From Aphrophora alni (taxonomy: Eukaryota > Arthropoda > Insecta > Hemiptera > Aphrophoridae), in NCBI GenBank assembly GCA_963513935.1, contig OY740765.1:78155054-78219053 (forward strand): 64,000 bases of DNA, written 5' to 3'. The notes under the pieces were generated by a model. It was not told where the DNA came from and did not search any database. It saw nothing but the letters and a program-made list of their open reading frames with translations. Shown here in pieces: positions 1 to 10,699 of the stretch. Positions within the stretch are counted from its first letter, which is position 1, and each line of letters opens with the position of its first letter. Made by a program: the position numbers and the translations under genes.

Positions 1-350
1 ATAGTCTACAATTTTATTGACATGACCGTTTTCAACGCTTGGATTCTGTACAAGGCACAGAATCAAAACGTTAAAAACCGGCATATTTTCATGGTCCATA
101 TTGTTGAAAGTCTAGTTTACGCCACGGACTTAGACGCTCCTTCTCCTGGCCTGCCTGCTTTACAATTAGATCACGGACCATCAACATCTACAGCAAATAG
201 CTCGGCAACTTCATCCTCACACACACTAACAAAACTGCCAAATGGTGGTAAAAAGTTTGTGCAGTGTGTTATGGGGTTGAAGTTGGCGACCTAAGGTCAC
301 GTTTCTGGTGCCCGGCGTGTAACATTGGTGTTACAAGGGGGAGGGGCCTA
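1..350 (+). pseudogene. piggyBac (PGBD-like) transposase, C-terminal fragment
   Basis: Frame 1 is open from the window edge to 294 and reads a segment with NAWILYK, typical of the end of the piggyBac DDE domain, followed by a Ser/Thr-rich linker. At about 270 the reading shifts: another frame continues with RFWCPACNIGVTRG, which fits the Cys-rich zinc-binding tail of piggyBac transposases. The upstream catalytic part lies outside the window, so its state is unknown. Visible damage is one frameshift and loss of the rest of the Cys-rich domain into a G-rich minisatellite. It differs in sequence from the piggyBac remnant near 60 kb, so it is a separate family. Identification rests on motif recognition only. 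Confidence 0.7.
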
Positions 351-450
351 AGGGGAGGGGCCTAGAGGGAAGGGCCAAGGAAAGGGGCCTAAGGGGAGGG
401 GACTAGGGGGAGGGCCAGGGGAGGGGGAGGTCACGTGGTTACCCCCACCA
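325..450. repeat. G-rich minisatellite
   Basis: Irregular repeats of GGGGCCTAAGGGGAG-like units follow the piggyBac remnant. This is the most GC-rich stretch in an otherwise very AT-rich window. It may be low-complexity expansion within the transposon end. Confidence 0.75.
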
Positions 451-479
451 TCCCCCACTCCATTCTTGGCCTAAAGTGT

Positions 480-1540
480 CGTACACTCTACTCATAAAGG
501 ATTTACAGGATTTACTAACTAAACACTGCCATAAAGCTAGATCATTCAACTTTTGTGGCCAGCGAGGACTACAAATTGACAAGTCAATAGTAGTCCAACT
601 ACCTGTAAGTTCCTAATGTGTTGTGTTGGAGAGCTATCATTTGAATCATATCCTAAATGCAGTTTCCACCAGGACTGCATGTACAAAATCCCTATGAATA
701 GTAGTGGGTATTAAAATCTCTAACCAAAAGATGGACCAGGCAACTGTCTAATAAGATCAATCAATTATTTTTGAAAAAGCTATTTAGGTTACAAGTACAA
801 ACCTAAATCAAAGTTGATACAGGGGAAAATTAACGGTATGAGAAGTCAAAAATGAGGATCTTAAGGTTCTCATGTGTGACACATTCCCTTTGTTTGATTT
901 CTTACAAGAGAATTATCTACATAAACTACTCATTTAGTTTGAAAGGGTTTTCAGTTTTTAGAAGTGATGATTTCATGCATACAGAGGTAATGGTGGTATG
1001 TAAATTTTTACCCACAACTCAATCTGTGGTATAATTGTAATCCTCAGAACTTCGCTACAAGCAGTAGCAATATAGCTTATCAGTCTGTACAAAATGGTAA
1101 TTTTCTCCTTGTAAAAGCCTAAAACAAGACGTAGGTAACCTGAATAAAGTGAAGGCCAGGGAAAATCATCCCTGGTCCTGCCAAAACAAATTTTTATTGC
1201 AGGATGAGTTGATGAGGTTTATTAATGCTTCATTAGCCATATTTATATGATTAAATGAATTAACATCATATCTATTGGGAATAGTTGTAATTAAAATTTA
1301 GTCTTCTTAGTTATGGGTGTAATTTGTTCATATACTTTGGAAATAGAAAATTGATAGGGATTATAATATTATCAATTATATTAACCCTTCCAATAACAAT
1401 TGCACAATCTTTTTTTTTTTGTAAGTTCCTAGCCATACTTTCAGCTTCCTCATCTACATATTTCAAGAAACTACATTAGGTTTTATGAAAGAACAAACTT
1501 CAAATAAAGGCCCTAGAATATCAGCTAAATTTTTGACCAT
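480..1540. other. Non-coding AT-rich stretch
   Basis: No exon, RNA gene or repeat boundary could be supported. Open frames here are short and lack recognisable motifs. Confidence 0.5.
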
Positions 1541-1544
1541 GCTT

Positions 1545-1873
1545 TCAGAAAAAAAGAATAATACTCTTCATAGTATTATTAGTATTTGATTCAAAACTGT
1601 TTCTGTGCTTGGTTTGATCACAGTTTTTTAGAGTTGATTGAGTATAATTTTCATTGTATTTAGAACTCCTAAGCTTTACTAAATCATTCCCAGCAACTTG
1701 ACAGTTTGTTTCATATCTTTGTGCTTTATTTTCAGACAAGAATAAAGCTGTTGTATACTGATCAGTCTAGCAGAAATATCTGCTGCCAAATTCTGTGATC
1801 TTTTTAACTTTTCAGATAACTTTCTTAAGTCCATATTATTTTCCAATATTTTCAATTTAAGCACAAAAAACAT
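1545..1873 (-). pseudogene. Possible broken coiled-coil coding fragment
   Basis: Two overlapping minus-strand frames form one plausible helix-rich stretch if a single frameshift near 1735 is allowed. The first (1873-1679) reads MDLRKLSEKLKRSQNLAADI-type charged helix and the second (1739-1545) continues with Lys/Asn/Gln-rich sequence. No family is recognised and there are no convincing splice sites. It could be an old retroelement ORF or chance. Listed because the first half has an amphipathic pattern unusual for random AT-rich DNA. Confidence 0.2.
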
Positions 1874-1879
1874 CTATTT

Positions 1880-3060
1880 CATTTTAAGCAGTAGAAAAAC
1901 CAATGAAAAAAATCTTCATTTATCTGATGTATGTGTTCATTAACAAATTAAAAAACTGGAAAATATGTACAACTTAAAAATGTATAAAATTACAAACAAA
2001 CCAAAAGAAAACAAAATATCTGTTACTATAATAATAGTAATATTGGAAACAAGAAATATGATTTTAGCTTCAACGTTTACAATAATGTTGATTTAATAGA
2101 AAGACCAGACTTTATAATTATCTCTCATAATCAAAGCAACACATACAAATCCGCAAACGTCCAAAGTACACTTGAGGGCAAACTCATAAGCAAATATTAG
2201 TTTCATCGTGAATTTAAAAACTGTTTTAATTTCACTTTCCAACCTGCCTGCAAATAGTAATTAATAAATAGGTTTTTGGTAAAAAAAAAGCAATGTCCCT
2301 AACAACACTGAAACACTACTTACAAAATTCGTCTATCATAAAAACATTACATCCACAGACCAAATCTTGACAAAACACCACACACTGTAACCACTCTAAA
2401 ATCACTATGAGCAGCAGAAGGAAAAAAAAAACCGCTTTACAGTTTTGATTAAGTAGTGTTCTTTACACCATAGAATGTGAAACTCTGTCCTTTTCTCAAA
2501 GACGTTGAGTGTTGATACCTAGACTATTTGAACAGCATTAACTATAATTTCATCAATATCAACGTGGTGCTGTAACGAATATTCATAACTGTTATGAATA
2601 TTAGGAAGGAAGTGAACAAGTTTTCAGAAGTTTTTGAAATATCACACTAATTATTATACAGCAGCAACTGTAGGATTACTATTGCACACAGTCAACATAA
2701 AACCATATCAGCATATTCCTCAGATGTAAATAAGTACGGAATTACTATAATGTCTCACTAATCACAGTTAAATTAACATAAATTCACAAAGTACTTCCAT
2801 TACTAACAGTAACAACACAAATCATACACAGTATGTGATAAACTTCTGTAGCTAACCTAACAAAATTATTCAAATAATGTACCGTTAAAAACTTTAATTG
2901 TTGATCAGCTGTTATTATTATATTGCCAATCTATGAAATAAAGTTTTATTAAATAATTATTGTTTTTTTTTTCTTAAAATTTATATGAAATTTTTTTAAA
3001 TTTTTGTAAATTTAAAATGAATAATTATTATTTCTCAACTTTATTTTATTAAAAAAATTA
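1880..3060. other. Non-coding AT-rich stretch
   Basis: Only short open frames and poly-A/T runs. No element boundary or exon could be identified. Confidence 0.5.
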
Positions 3061-3061
3061 A

Positions 3062-3235
3062 GGTATTACCTTGAATTAGTTGTACAATTTTAGGGTATGT
3101 ATGTAGATTACAGATGTTTTGCTGTCACTGCAGCATCGTCAGATGTACACAAACACTAAACACTTATATAACACTTACACAACACTGAATTTAAACATTA
3201 ATTGCCATTTTTTGTTTGTAGATTGTCATAAAGAG
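3062..3235 (-). repeat. Left inverted terminal repeat of Penelope-like element
   Basis: Matches the reverse complement of 6735-6897 with scattered differences. On the minus strand 3142-3106 carries a hammerhead-like core: CTGACGA, a five-base-pair helix TGCTG/CAGCA, then an A-rich segment in place of GAAA, ending TAATC. Confidence 0.75.
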
Positions 3236-3460
3236 TTGTAAAATTCCGGAGTTTAACATATTAACCACTTGTTATTGGTATTGTTATTGTTATTGGTATT
3301 GGTAGCCTTTGATGGCTATTTGATGTTGGGTCTATGTATGGTTTGGTTGTTTAATGAAGCTATTGTGTTATAAAATAATATCACATGATACCAACTTAAT
3401 ATTTTACACACATATCTGTAGATGATATCCTATGTTTATACAACAGGACATACAGACAAG

Positions 3461-4911
3461 TGAAAATATTCAATAATTTCCTCAACAACTATTTAATTAC
3501 CATAGGTTGTTTCCTTAATGTTTTTTATATAAAAAGTTGGGCGCCATTTTGTTATGTTTTATTACAAAAATAAAAAATAATTTAATCTAAAAAAATTACT
3601 CTTGAAGAGAGTATAAAGTTTCTCTGAGGTCGTAATTTATTTTAAAACAGTGTACTTTGCAGAATATTAAATAAAATACAGAATCCTTTTTCTGAAATGC
3701 ACATTTTTTTATTAATAAACACCTTTTAACGTAAAATTTCATACAAATCAAAATATTACCTGAAAAGACAGAATTATACATAACACTCTATATTAATCAA
3801 AATTATGTTTCATTAAAACTTTATTTGTTATTATTATTATGGTTGCAACCTAATTTCAAAATGAAATCTCTAATTATTCAAAAGCTAATATATTTTATCT
3901 TTCACAATTACTTTTATAAAATATTCATTAAAAAATATATATATTTATTTAAAATATCTAAATTATAAAGTTAAACAATGAAAATCTTTTAATTATAAAA
4001 GATTTCAATAATTATATTTGAATAAAACATTTTTTTTCTTTGAAAAACGATGTAACGATTCTACAAACATATTATTCAACTTTCAACAATAAATTACAAA
4101 TTCTAACTATTTTCATTTTTAAATTTCTATAAAAAATAGTTTAAACCAGACATGCACATATTCACAGAAGTTAAATTGAATGTTTTACATACAATTTTTC
4201 ATTATTTCACTTTTTTTTTCGGGTTGAAACCACATGGTATCGTTCTATCAAAATCTCATCTCTCGTTTTTAAAAATAACTTTTTTAGATCTACTTATCAC
4301 GTTTACTACAGTCACAATTATATACTTTGTCTTTAGTTCAAAACACTTTATTCAAATCATATAGTTTTTTTTTAAAACTCAGATACTTGTCCTTTTATTC
4401 ACGATTTCCTGCTTACGTAGTACACTTTGTCTATTGCATCATATTGTACAAACACATCTTCTTACTTTAAAAGTTTATTTCTCTGTTATTTAAACTAACT
4501 CATGTAATTACATAATAGTTCTTTGAAAGTAACTTTTAGTTTTTTAGAAAAAAAACACTTTCTTTCAACGATTCGGCTTTGTTCCGACAAACATACTTAT
4601 TTTTCATGCGTGCTCCTTCCTTGAATGTCCAGATCCGACTGACTTCCACCCGGTTGGCAACAGTATTAGTCCTTCATGTTTCAAAATGTCAATGTAGGAA
4701 TTTTATTACAACTAAATTTATACCTGTTTTAAATATTAACATACCTATAATAAATTTCTCTGATTATTTTGTACTAAGTACGTTCTTTATTTATTTAATT
4801 ATTCATTCATTTTATTCAAAAAACAAAATACGTTTCCTGTTTGTTCCATTTCAGTTATGCGCATTTTCCATTTAATCTAAGATCACAAAACTGAAAATGT
4901 ACTCTATTACA
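3461..4911 (-). mobile_element. Solo LTR (copy M1) of the TGTAAT LTR family
   Basis: Read on the minus strand it starts TGTAATAGAGTAC at 4911 and ends in TTTTCA at 3461, 1451 bp. It aligns along its length with the copy at 47021-48509, for example in the block around 4560-4660. Flanking four-base sequences are CAAG (3457-3460) and CAAA (4912-4915), compatible with a four-base target duplication with one change. A TGGCGCCC motif lies inside at 3546-3539. It sits within the Penelope-like element. No internal region is present, so it is a solo LTR. Confidence 0.8.
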
Positions 4912-4940
4912 CAAAGCCTATCCATTTTTAACATTCACAC

Positions 4941-5350
4941 ATGAGAACAATAGAACTCAATAATAACATCAATTATTTGGACCTCTCAATCAGCAAATTA
5001 TCAACAAATTTAATTATGACATCTACAGCAAACCAACATAAATTATCCATGAGCTCTAAACCACCCAATGACACATTGCAAACTCTAATGGATACCATCC
5101 AGACACAATCAACAACACAATTCACAAAAACAAACTAAACTCAGGTCTACCAGATATTTACAAACCAAAAAAGAAATATATTAGTATAACACCTGGAATA
5201 TTCAACCAACAATATCTTCTGTAATCAGGGATACCATATTGCACATCGAGCTACTAACAAGTTAAGTAACATCCACAAATCCAACAACAGCAAAATTTAC
5301 AAGTTAGCAAGTGATGATTGCAAATACAATGTATCGAACAGACTGGGCGT
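4941..5350 (+). pseudogene. Penelope-like coding remnant (RT C-terminal region and start of GIY-YIG)
   Basis: The frame from 4941 reads NNINYLDLSISKL, the conserved segment after the Penelope reverse transcriptase fingers. Near 5270-5345 reading with frame changes gives NNSKIYKLASDDC then IEQTGR, which resembles the GIY...YIGQTGR signature of the Penelope endonuclease. It is cut at about 5350 by an LTR-like insertion and continues after about 6325. Stops and frameshifts show that it is dead. Confidence 0.6.
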
Positions 5351-5351
5351 A

Positions 5352-6315
5352 TTAAGTGCAGAATCGACAATTTATTGATTTTCCTTCGTGCCCCTGCAAT
5401 GTGATCGCGATACTTCCCGTTTGAAAACCATGCAATGGGAAATCGTTGCAAAGTCAATGACGTAAGCCCACAATACACCATTCTTCAAGTCCCTCTAAAA
5501 TATTTCACCATTGGTCAACCGTTGTAAACCGATCTCCTATTGGTTCCCACATCGAGAACGAAAGGGCTAATTATTCAGCCAACGCGACGCCTTGCAAGCG
5601 CTTAGGGTGAGTCTGGTTTTTCAACTCAAAAGGAACACACATACTTCGATTTGTGTAAGTTGGCGTGTGTGGTGACGCCGTTTACGAACCTAGTTCAAAG
5701 TGTATTGTGAACGTATAATCTCATCTCTTTCTCTCATATTTCAACTCTATTTGAAATATTCTCTAATTAACATTAATTAGCGTCCGCTCAAAGACTCAAT
5801 TAGTTTGTAACTAATTATTCAGTGAACTCTTTACTCTTAACTCCTTACGCGACGCGATAGCATACGCGTGTGTGAACTCAGTGTACGTGTTATTTTGCGA
5901 AAGTGAACTTATTTAGTGTTTTCCTTTTATTGTTAATTACAAGACCAATTAGTAATTGTACTGTGTACTCTGTGCTTACTATACACCTAGCTAGGTACCA
6001 ACGCAGATCTTCTCTTCAGCATCAGACATTGCAGAGGAAACTCGCCATCTTTCAAGGTATCTGTGACATCTTTTAGTACAAATAATATTATTAATTAATT
6101 GGTCTGAATCTCATTATACATTAACTGTTGTGTGTATTACATATTTTACAAAACATTAAAGTTTCACAGCTTTTCTGTGGATGGTCCTCCGAGCTTATAA
6201 TTATCATTAACTAATTAGACATTTTTACTAATTAACCGAGTAATTAATTTCCGAGTGAACATTTTTCTAATTAGTCTCAAATATTTTTCCCACTCTTCTC
6301 GACGCCATTCAGGGC
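5352..6315. mobile_element. LTR-like insertion inside the Penelope endonuclease
   Basis: About 960 bp separates two halves of the Penelope GIY-YIG domain: IEQTGR ends near 5348, and KKHLSHYNRSP resumes near 6330. The inserted block has no coding sequence, is less AT-rich than its surroundings and is bounded by TGCAG near 5353 and a CA end near 6316. It contains a TGGTCCTCCGAGC-type string near 6182. This suggests a solo LTR, perhaps BEL/Pao type, but no target duplication was found and boundaries are approximate. Confidence 0.4.
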
Positions 6316-6324
6316 AGACATAAC

Positions 6325-6480
6325 ATTGTTTCAAAAAACACCTCTCACACTACAACCGTTCTCCCACAACAAAACATAAATCCAACTATGCAGAATGCTT
6401 CATAACCAAAAACGATAATTACAAAAAACATTGAAATCAATTTGAGAATACATGACATTGCTAAAAAATGTTGCAAGTTA
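6325..6480 (+). pseudogene. Penelope-like GIY-YIG endonuclease tail remnant
   Basis: One frame reads KKHLSHYNRS then KSNYAECFITKNDNYK, matching the region after YIGQTGR in Penelope endonucleases (KEH...YAEHLI..NH). It ends at a stop near 6430 with further decayed similarity. It belongs with the remnant upstream of the LTR-like insertion. Confidence 0.6.
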
Positions 6481-6734
6481 AATACACTAAAAATATAATA
6501 ACATCAGATACTAAATTAAAAACCAAACCTGATCATTACTTTATGATAAAGTCAAAATTGCCTCAAATGAAAATTATAACAGAATAGAGTAAACAACCAA
6601 ACCATACATGACCTAATGTCAGATAAATAGAACAAAGTCCATTACAGACTAACTATAAACTTCAGTAACTAGAAGGCTCCCATTCCAATAACACTTGGTT
6701 AATACGTTAAACTACAGAATTTAGAACTTTATAT

Positions 6735-6897
6735 GATAAACTACAAACAAAAGTTGCAATTAATTTATTAAGTGTTTAAATTCAGTGTTGAGTAAGTGTT
6801 ATATAAGTGTTTAGTGTTTGTGTACGTCTGACACTGCTGGAATGACAGTGAAATAGCTCTAATCTACAAAGATACCCTAAAATCTAATTCAAGGTAA
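6735..6897 (+). repeat. Right inverted terminal repeat of Penelope-like element
   Basis: Reverse-complement match to 3062-3235. At 6828-6864 it reads CTGACAC, a helix ACTG/CAGT, then GAAA, a short UAG/CUA helix and AATC. This is a hammerhead-like arrangement with the CTGANGA box altered at its last base. Confidence 0.75.
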
Positions 6898-7342
6898 TAA
6901 TTAAATTATGTATAACGATTATGTATGGCATAAAAAAAGTCATAACACCTTTATTTATTTATTTTTGTTTTTGGTGTTGTAGATGTAGATGATTACCATG
7001 AAATTAAATTTGTAGTTTTTTGTAAGAACTTGGATATCTATTCCGCTACAGAAAAATTAAACAACATATTTTGTCTGTCATTAAAATACAAAAATATTAA
7101 TATGACTCTTGTAATTTTTTATAAAGTTAACAGTTTTCAAGAGGTGACATTACAAAATTTAAACAGCCGCCTTTTTTAAATATTAAAAATGATGTCTTTG
7201 TTTTTGGTACACATGTAAACCATTACATTACAAATATGTATACAAAATCTGAACTCAATATATCTATTTCCAAAGTTATAATGTTTTTTTACTAAAAAAC
7301 AAAATGGGGGATAACCAGAAAAAAAGCTTTTCTGGACATATA

Positions 7343-7433
7343 TTATTCTGAAGTTTTTTCTTTGTTTTTACTTGAAGTATGAGCTCTGAGAGTACCAGGC
7401 GAACTTCGTGAACTTCCTGTATACACAGTCATT
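7343..7433 (-). CDS. Candidate terminal exon of an unidentified gene
   Basis: On the minus strand a TTTTATTTAG acceptor is followed by a frame of 29 codons ending in TAA at 7343. It is rich in Ser, Thr, Arg and Lys (GSSRSSPGTLRA then KNKEKTSE). It would need an incoming phase with one leading base. It does not join in frame to the exon chain ending at 14883. No family recognised. It may be a real last exon of another transcript or chance. Confidence 0.25.
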
Positions 7434-7439
7434 CTAAAT

Positions 7440-10200
7440 AAAAAACAAAAAAAGAATATTAAAAAAAAAAGAATGATTGACTAAGCATAACAACAACTAA
7501 TATCATATTACTTAAAAAATACTGTACATAAAGAGTTTTGAGAGCCAATACTGGGATTCACATACATAAAAAAATTGATGAAAATTCCTAAAACTATAAT
7601 TATTAAGCTCTATAGTCTACGAAATAAATTATGCTATAATGTAATGTTAAAATAAAATATTTTTATGGGAGTTTGGTAATACATAACACTTTTTTCAAAA
7701 TACAGAATAGTTTACAACTGAAAGCGTGCTGCAATACATTTATAGAAAAAAAATCATTTGACATTGACACTTTCTATCTTTGTCACTAGGCTGCAGTACT
7801 ATCTAAATTACATTCAATTGTGTTTTTGTTCATCTTCAACTTTGGTTGAAAATACATGAGTGTGGTTAGTCGAATTATGCAGCTGATGGTCATGGTTGTC
7901 AGTTCAACTAAAGTCGAATTCAGCATGTAAAGGGTTAATAACTCCTTTTCTTTCACTTTTATGGAAAAAACACAAGAGAGAAAAAATTGTCCTATCAAAA
8001 ATACATACAAGATATAGTAATATAAATATATTTGTAACGTCTTTAGTTTATGCTCACTAGACTAGTAAATAAAGGCATAATGTAATGAAAACCCAACACC
8101 AGCAGTTAGGCTCCAACTTTATTCAACCTAGTGGTCTATAGGAGCTAGAGGTGTCCTTATCACTGTGATTCCCATCTTTTGTGGTATGGACATTATTGAT
8201 AGTTAATTTACAAATTGGTTACAATACAATTAAACAACAAAAAATCATATCTCAAAACAAGTACGGTATTAGGATTTAGAATTTTTGAGAAGATGGATGT
8301 CAATTATAACCAATTTATCTCCAAATTTGAAGTGAAAATAATAAATTTTCAAATAAAATCTATATTTTCAATGTATAACTTTTATAGTTACCAATAAAAT
8401 TTAGTTAAGAATTTCATATTAAAAAGAAATTAAAATTTTTGTTATAATCGGTTGATTCATTTTGATTTAGTGATATCCCATTACGTTTAACCCTTATGAA
8501 AGTTAATGGGAGCTGCGTCATGTTCAATTATTAGAGGCTTGTATATAATATTAATACGAGTACAAAATAACACATTTTAATGGTGAGTTTTGAAATCCAG
8601 AAATTTTTGGAGATAAATATAATTCTCCTAAAATAAAAGAAGCTAATAGAAAAATTGTCAGCTGATAATTTTTTTAAATTTACAGACTTTTTGTATTGTA
8701 AAACTTGAATTTAGTTAAATTTTAAATCATTTTATTAATAATTATATTTGTTAAAAACAATTTTAAAAAGTCTTGTGTAATTTATAATACAATACTTTCA
8801 ACTGAAATTTGTAGATAAGTCATATTGACAATCTTATATGAAAATTTCACGTTAAAAATTGAAATCTTCCTGAAATATAAATAAAAGTTAATTTCAAGTT
8901 TTAAAATCATCTAACCCATAATTTTGATAGGTACCTGAATAATTATGTGGATAGAAAATCAACAGCCCACATTACAGCTGAATATTTTTATTACTCTGAT
9001 AATTTTTTAATATTTATTATGTTTTCTAAAAGAATTCACAATTGTGAACAAGTAAAAACACAGGTTTCTGTTTAAATTAATGGTCCATGATTAGGGTAGT
9101 TGTTAAAATAAAAAATAAACTCTTTATAAAATCATTTCTAGATAATTTATACTACTGTACAGAGTTGAGAAACAACAATACATTTAAAATAAATTGAACA
9201 CCAAATCAAATAAATATACATATAAAATAAATAACATAATTTTACATTGTAAATAACACTTTAAATAACATTTTACTTTTAAAACACAAAAGATATTAAT
9301 ACAGTGCTAATATCCAAACTATTCTATATTTTGTCTACAACTATACAATTGATGAATAAAATAAAATATCTATTTTGCCTTTTAAGTGACAAAAATAAAA
9401 TAAAATACTGCTTTAAGATGTTTCGTGCTTATTTAGAAAATTTGTTATTTTGGCCCCAAATGTAAATCTATGGTATGTCTTTATGAATAATATTTTGATA
9501 TTTTACCAATCCCAAAGTCTATAACGTTGATTAAATATCTTTAAATGAATAAAAAAAAATTAAGGTTGGTTTTAATTCTATATTGTTTTTTCTCTTTCTC
9601 AAATATACAACATATAGAGAAAGTTAGGTGATGCCACAAAAATAGTATGTTTAGGTTTTTGAGGAAATATATATTTAGAAGTTTTGAGTCTGAATAGTGG
9701 TTTTTTGAATAACTTTTGTCTTGTCTGTTGTTTGTGCAGCAACTTACAACCCAAAGAGATGAGCTGATTTTGATCATATTTGGTATATATCCATATGTTT
9801 ACCATATATCTATACATTTTATTATTTTTTAGGAACCTCACAATATGGGGTATCTGTTTTTGGACAAAATACAAAATTTTGGATTACTCAAAAATTGGTT
9901 CCTAATAATTTTAAAAAATACCAGAAAAATTATTGCTCATCATATTTCTCAAAAATCTCTTTTAGGAGATATCAGTCAAAATATGAAAATGTATCATGTA
10001 CACTGTTTTATTTGTTCAAATATCTCAAAATCAGGAAAAGCAATTGTGATAAAATTTTAATGAAAAAAAAGTTTGACTCAACCAATATGACAAGCTTCAC
10101 AAGAAACAAAATTAGAGTTAAGTAAACTTCTTGGCGGTGTTGGGGTTCATTATGTTTTTGTTTGTTTACAATGTATTTACAAACTATAATTTTCTTTTAG
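7440..10200. other. Non-coding AT-rich stretch
   Basis: Only short AT-rich frames. No repeat ends, exons or RNA genes could be supported by eye. Confidence 0.45.
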
Positions 10201-10219
10201 ATGAGGGCAGTTTCGTACA

Positions 10220-10690
10220 TTGGTTTGGATGAGGAACTACATCAGGAGTAGGAATACCTATTTGTCTGGTAAAAACAGCCATATATAGGTAGGTTTGGAG
10301 AAAACACCTGCAAAGATGGGATAGTCTTGGAGGACATTTCTATAGTAAATTACTATTAAGAGAAATTCCTTCAGGTGGACTTGGAGGGACAGTATTAACA
10401 TTGTGCAGAGGGAAATTCACACTTATTATGGAACACTGTGGTCTGAGGGTGTACTTGCATAGTATAGGAGTATATCATAGGAAAACAGTATGTAGACTAT
10501 GTGGGTTAGATGAAGAAACTGCAGGCCATACATAATCTATGATTGTAAAACTCTTGCCAGCAAGAGGCATAGGGTGTTTGGTTTCTAAATTCTTGGTGAA
10601 CCCCTGTTGGATTAGCTAGTGAGTGGACTACTAAAACTCGTAGAGGGGGTTAATCTGCTGAACTAGAATTAAGAGCCTTAGTTTCACAAG
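10220..10690 (+). pseudogene. Non-LTR retrotransposon C-terminal fragment (post-RNase H zinc knuckle)
   Basis: At about 10428-10540 the plus strand reads HCGLRVYLHSIGV then CRLCGLDEETAGH. This matches the tail of RNase H-bearing non-LTR elements, and the same region of the copy at 49.7-50.9 kb reads HCHLRKHLHRIGI and CRKCGLAEESAEH. The downstream text to about 10690 resembles a 3' end with a stop. Frames are broken upstream, so this is an old, 5'-truncated insertion. Confidence 0.65.
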
Positions 10691-10699
10691 AAGCCAATG

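Larger units (their letters stand above)
3062..6897 (+). mobile_element. Old Penelope-like element, split by two LTR-type insertions
   Basis: The ends are an inverted repeat: 3062-3235 matches the reverse complement of about 6735-6897 over roughly 160 bp, sharing ATTACCTTGAATTAG and a long ACACAAACACTAAACACTT-type block. Between them lie degraded Penelope coding remnants at 4941-5350 and 6325-6480. A solo LTR (3461-4911) and another LTR-like block (about 5352-6315) interrupt it. Inverted terminal repeats, FLDL-like and GIY-YIG-like segments are features of Penelope-like retroelements. The element predates both insertions. Confidence 0.7.

Noticed and set aside
4579..4875. 98-residue plus-strand frame
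   Set aside because: Lies wholly within solo LTR M1, and the related LTR M2 does not keep the frame.
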